Shown here one piece after another: positions 6,813 to 7,021 of a stretch of 7,021 bases of DNA. A program made the position numbers and the translations under genes. The DNA is from an uncultured Victivallales bacterium (lineage in GTDB: Bacteria; Verrucomicrobiota; Lentisphaeria; Oligosphaerales; JAFGRS01): NCBI GenBank assembly GCA_903834675.1, contig CAILKC010000608.1, forward strand, positions 1-7,021, in the 5' to 3' direction. The notes under the pieces were generated by a model, which saw nothing but the letters and a program-made list of their open reading frames with translations, ran no database searches and had not been told where the DNA came from. Numbering within the stretch: the first letter of the stretch is position 1; the number at the start of each line of letters is the position of its first letter.

Positions 6813-6841
6813 AATCTAATGCCGACAAGCCCAGGTGACTA
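6813..6841 (-). promoter_or_regulatory. Weak sigma-70-like promoter candidate for the minus-strand operon
   Basis: On the minus strand TAGTCA (6841-6836) and TAGATT (6818-6813) are 17 bp apart, each matching the consensus at 4 of 6 positions. They fall in a locally AT-richer patch about 55 bp before ATG 6759. If real, it excludes the TTG at 6828 as a start because that codon would lie in the promoter spacer. The support is sequence similarity only. Confidence 0.25.
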
Positions 6842-6912
6842 CCCGCCCTGCCCGCGCCGGGCGCAGGTCAGTTCCGTAGTTGGTGACACCTCAGGTCCTG
6901 GGGTTCAGGAAA

Positions 6913-6976
6913 CGGCGAGACGGCGAGACGGGGAAACGGCGACTGGAGGAGACGGACAGGGAGACTGGCGGAGAGG
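6913..6976. repeat. Imperfect 8-bp tandem array, consensus CGGCGAGA
   Basis: The array opens with two exact CGGCGAGA units (6913-6920, 6921-6928). These are followed in register by CGGGGAAA, CGGCGACT, GGAGGAGA, CGGACAGG, a poor unit (GAGACTGG) and CGGAGAGG. Similarity to the consensus falls from 8/8 to about 5-6/8, apart from the one poor unit. It looks like a decaying microsatellite or minisatellite; no function is evident. Confidence 0.6.
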
Positions 6977-6990
6977 AAAACAGGGTTCAG

Positions 6991-7021
6991 GGTCAGCCCA
7001 GCCCCCGGCTGGTGCCGGACC
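6991..7021. repeat. Hairpin at the window edge, related in sequence to the post-gnd palindrome
   Basis: CCAGCC (6998-7003) pairs perfectly with GGCTGG (7007-7012) around a CCC loop. The stem extends through G6996-C6997 with G7014-C7015 after a bulged T7013, and GGTC (6991-6994) can pair with GACC (7018-7021). The core CAGCCCAG-N5-GGCTGG is shared with 1737-1755 of the three-way-junction element. The structure may continue past 7021. Confidence 0.5.

Larger units (their letters stand above)
6842..7021. other. Non-coding region at the right edge
   Basis: I see no gene in these 180 bases. They contain an 8-bp-period array (6913-6976), a direct repeat of GGGTTCAGG at 6901-6909 and 6983-6991 that brackets the array, small palindromes GGTG-A-CACC (6882-6890) and CAGG-T-CCTG (6892-6900), and a hairpin cut by the window end. 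The composition on the plus strand from about 6908 is markedly purine-rich. Confidence 0.5.

Noticed and set aside
6866..6900. Segment GGTCAGTTCCGTAG followed by GGTGACACC, considered as a transposase-associated terminal repeat
   Set aside because: It looked vaguely like palindromic ends of REP-associated elements, but the arms do not pair well here and no transposase is present.

Overview
This is a GC-rich (clearly above 60% by eye) bacterial chromosomal window with long shadow reading frames on both strands. It holds four protein-coding genes in two convergent pairs. The gene types are a long-form 6-phosphogluconate dehydrogenase, a secreted glycosidase-like lipoprotein with a C-terminal amidotransferase-like domain, and an orphan glycyl radical enzyme. 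Together with the repeat-rich intergenic DNA they suggest a free-living or gut/sediment bacterium of the PVC/Planctomycetota, Lentisphaerota or Armatimonadota kind. That placement is an inference from gene style only. The glycyl radical enzyme implies at least periodic anaerobiosis.

Layout. Positions 1-243 are non-coding leader DNA with one weak promoter candidate. Positions 244-1695 (+) encode gnd, the decarboxylating 6-phosphogluconate dehydrogenase. Positions 1696-1963 are intergenic and contain a very regular 56-nt three-way-junction palindrome starting 17 nt after the gnd stop, plus a 10-bp tandem repeat just before the next ribosome binding site. Positions 1964-3745 (+) encode an exported (beta/alpha)8 glycosidase-like protein. 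After a 42-bp convergent gap, 4603-3788 (-) encodes an unrecognised exported protein. Its possible GTG start overlaps the stop of the upstream gene 6759-4600 (-), a glycyl radical enzyme of the pyruvate formate-lyase family. Positions 6760-7021 are non-coding and hold a weak promoter candidate for the minus-strand operon, an 8-bp-period imperfect tandem array and a hairpin running into the window edge.

How the genes may work together. gnd is housekeeping pentose-phosphate metabolism and has no obvious partner here. The glycosidase-like protein would act outside the cytoplasm on a polysaccharide or glycan. The glycyl radical enzyme carries a Cys-x-Glu active-site motif typical of dehydratase/lyase-type members rather than true pyruvate formate-lyase, so its substrate is unknown; no radical-SAM activase is present in the window. 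It forms a tight operon with the exported protein, a pairing I do not recognise. The two most noteworthy items are the three-way-junction element after gnd and the glycosidase-like protein, whose eight predicted strands and Asp-x-Glu motif fit a TIM-barrel hydrolase that I cannot assign to a family.
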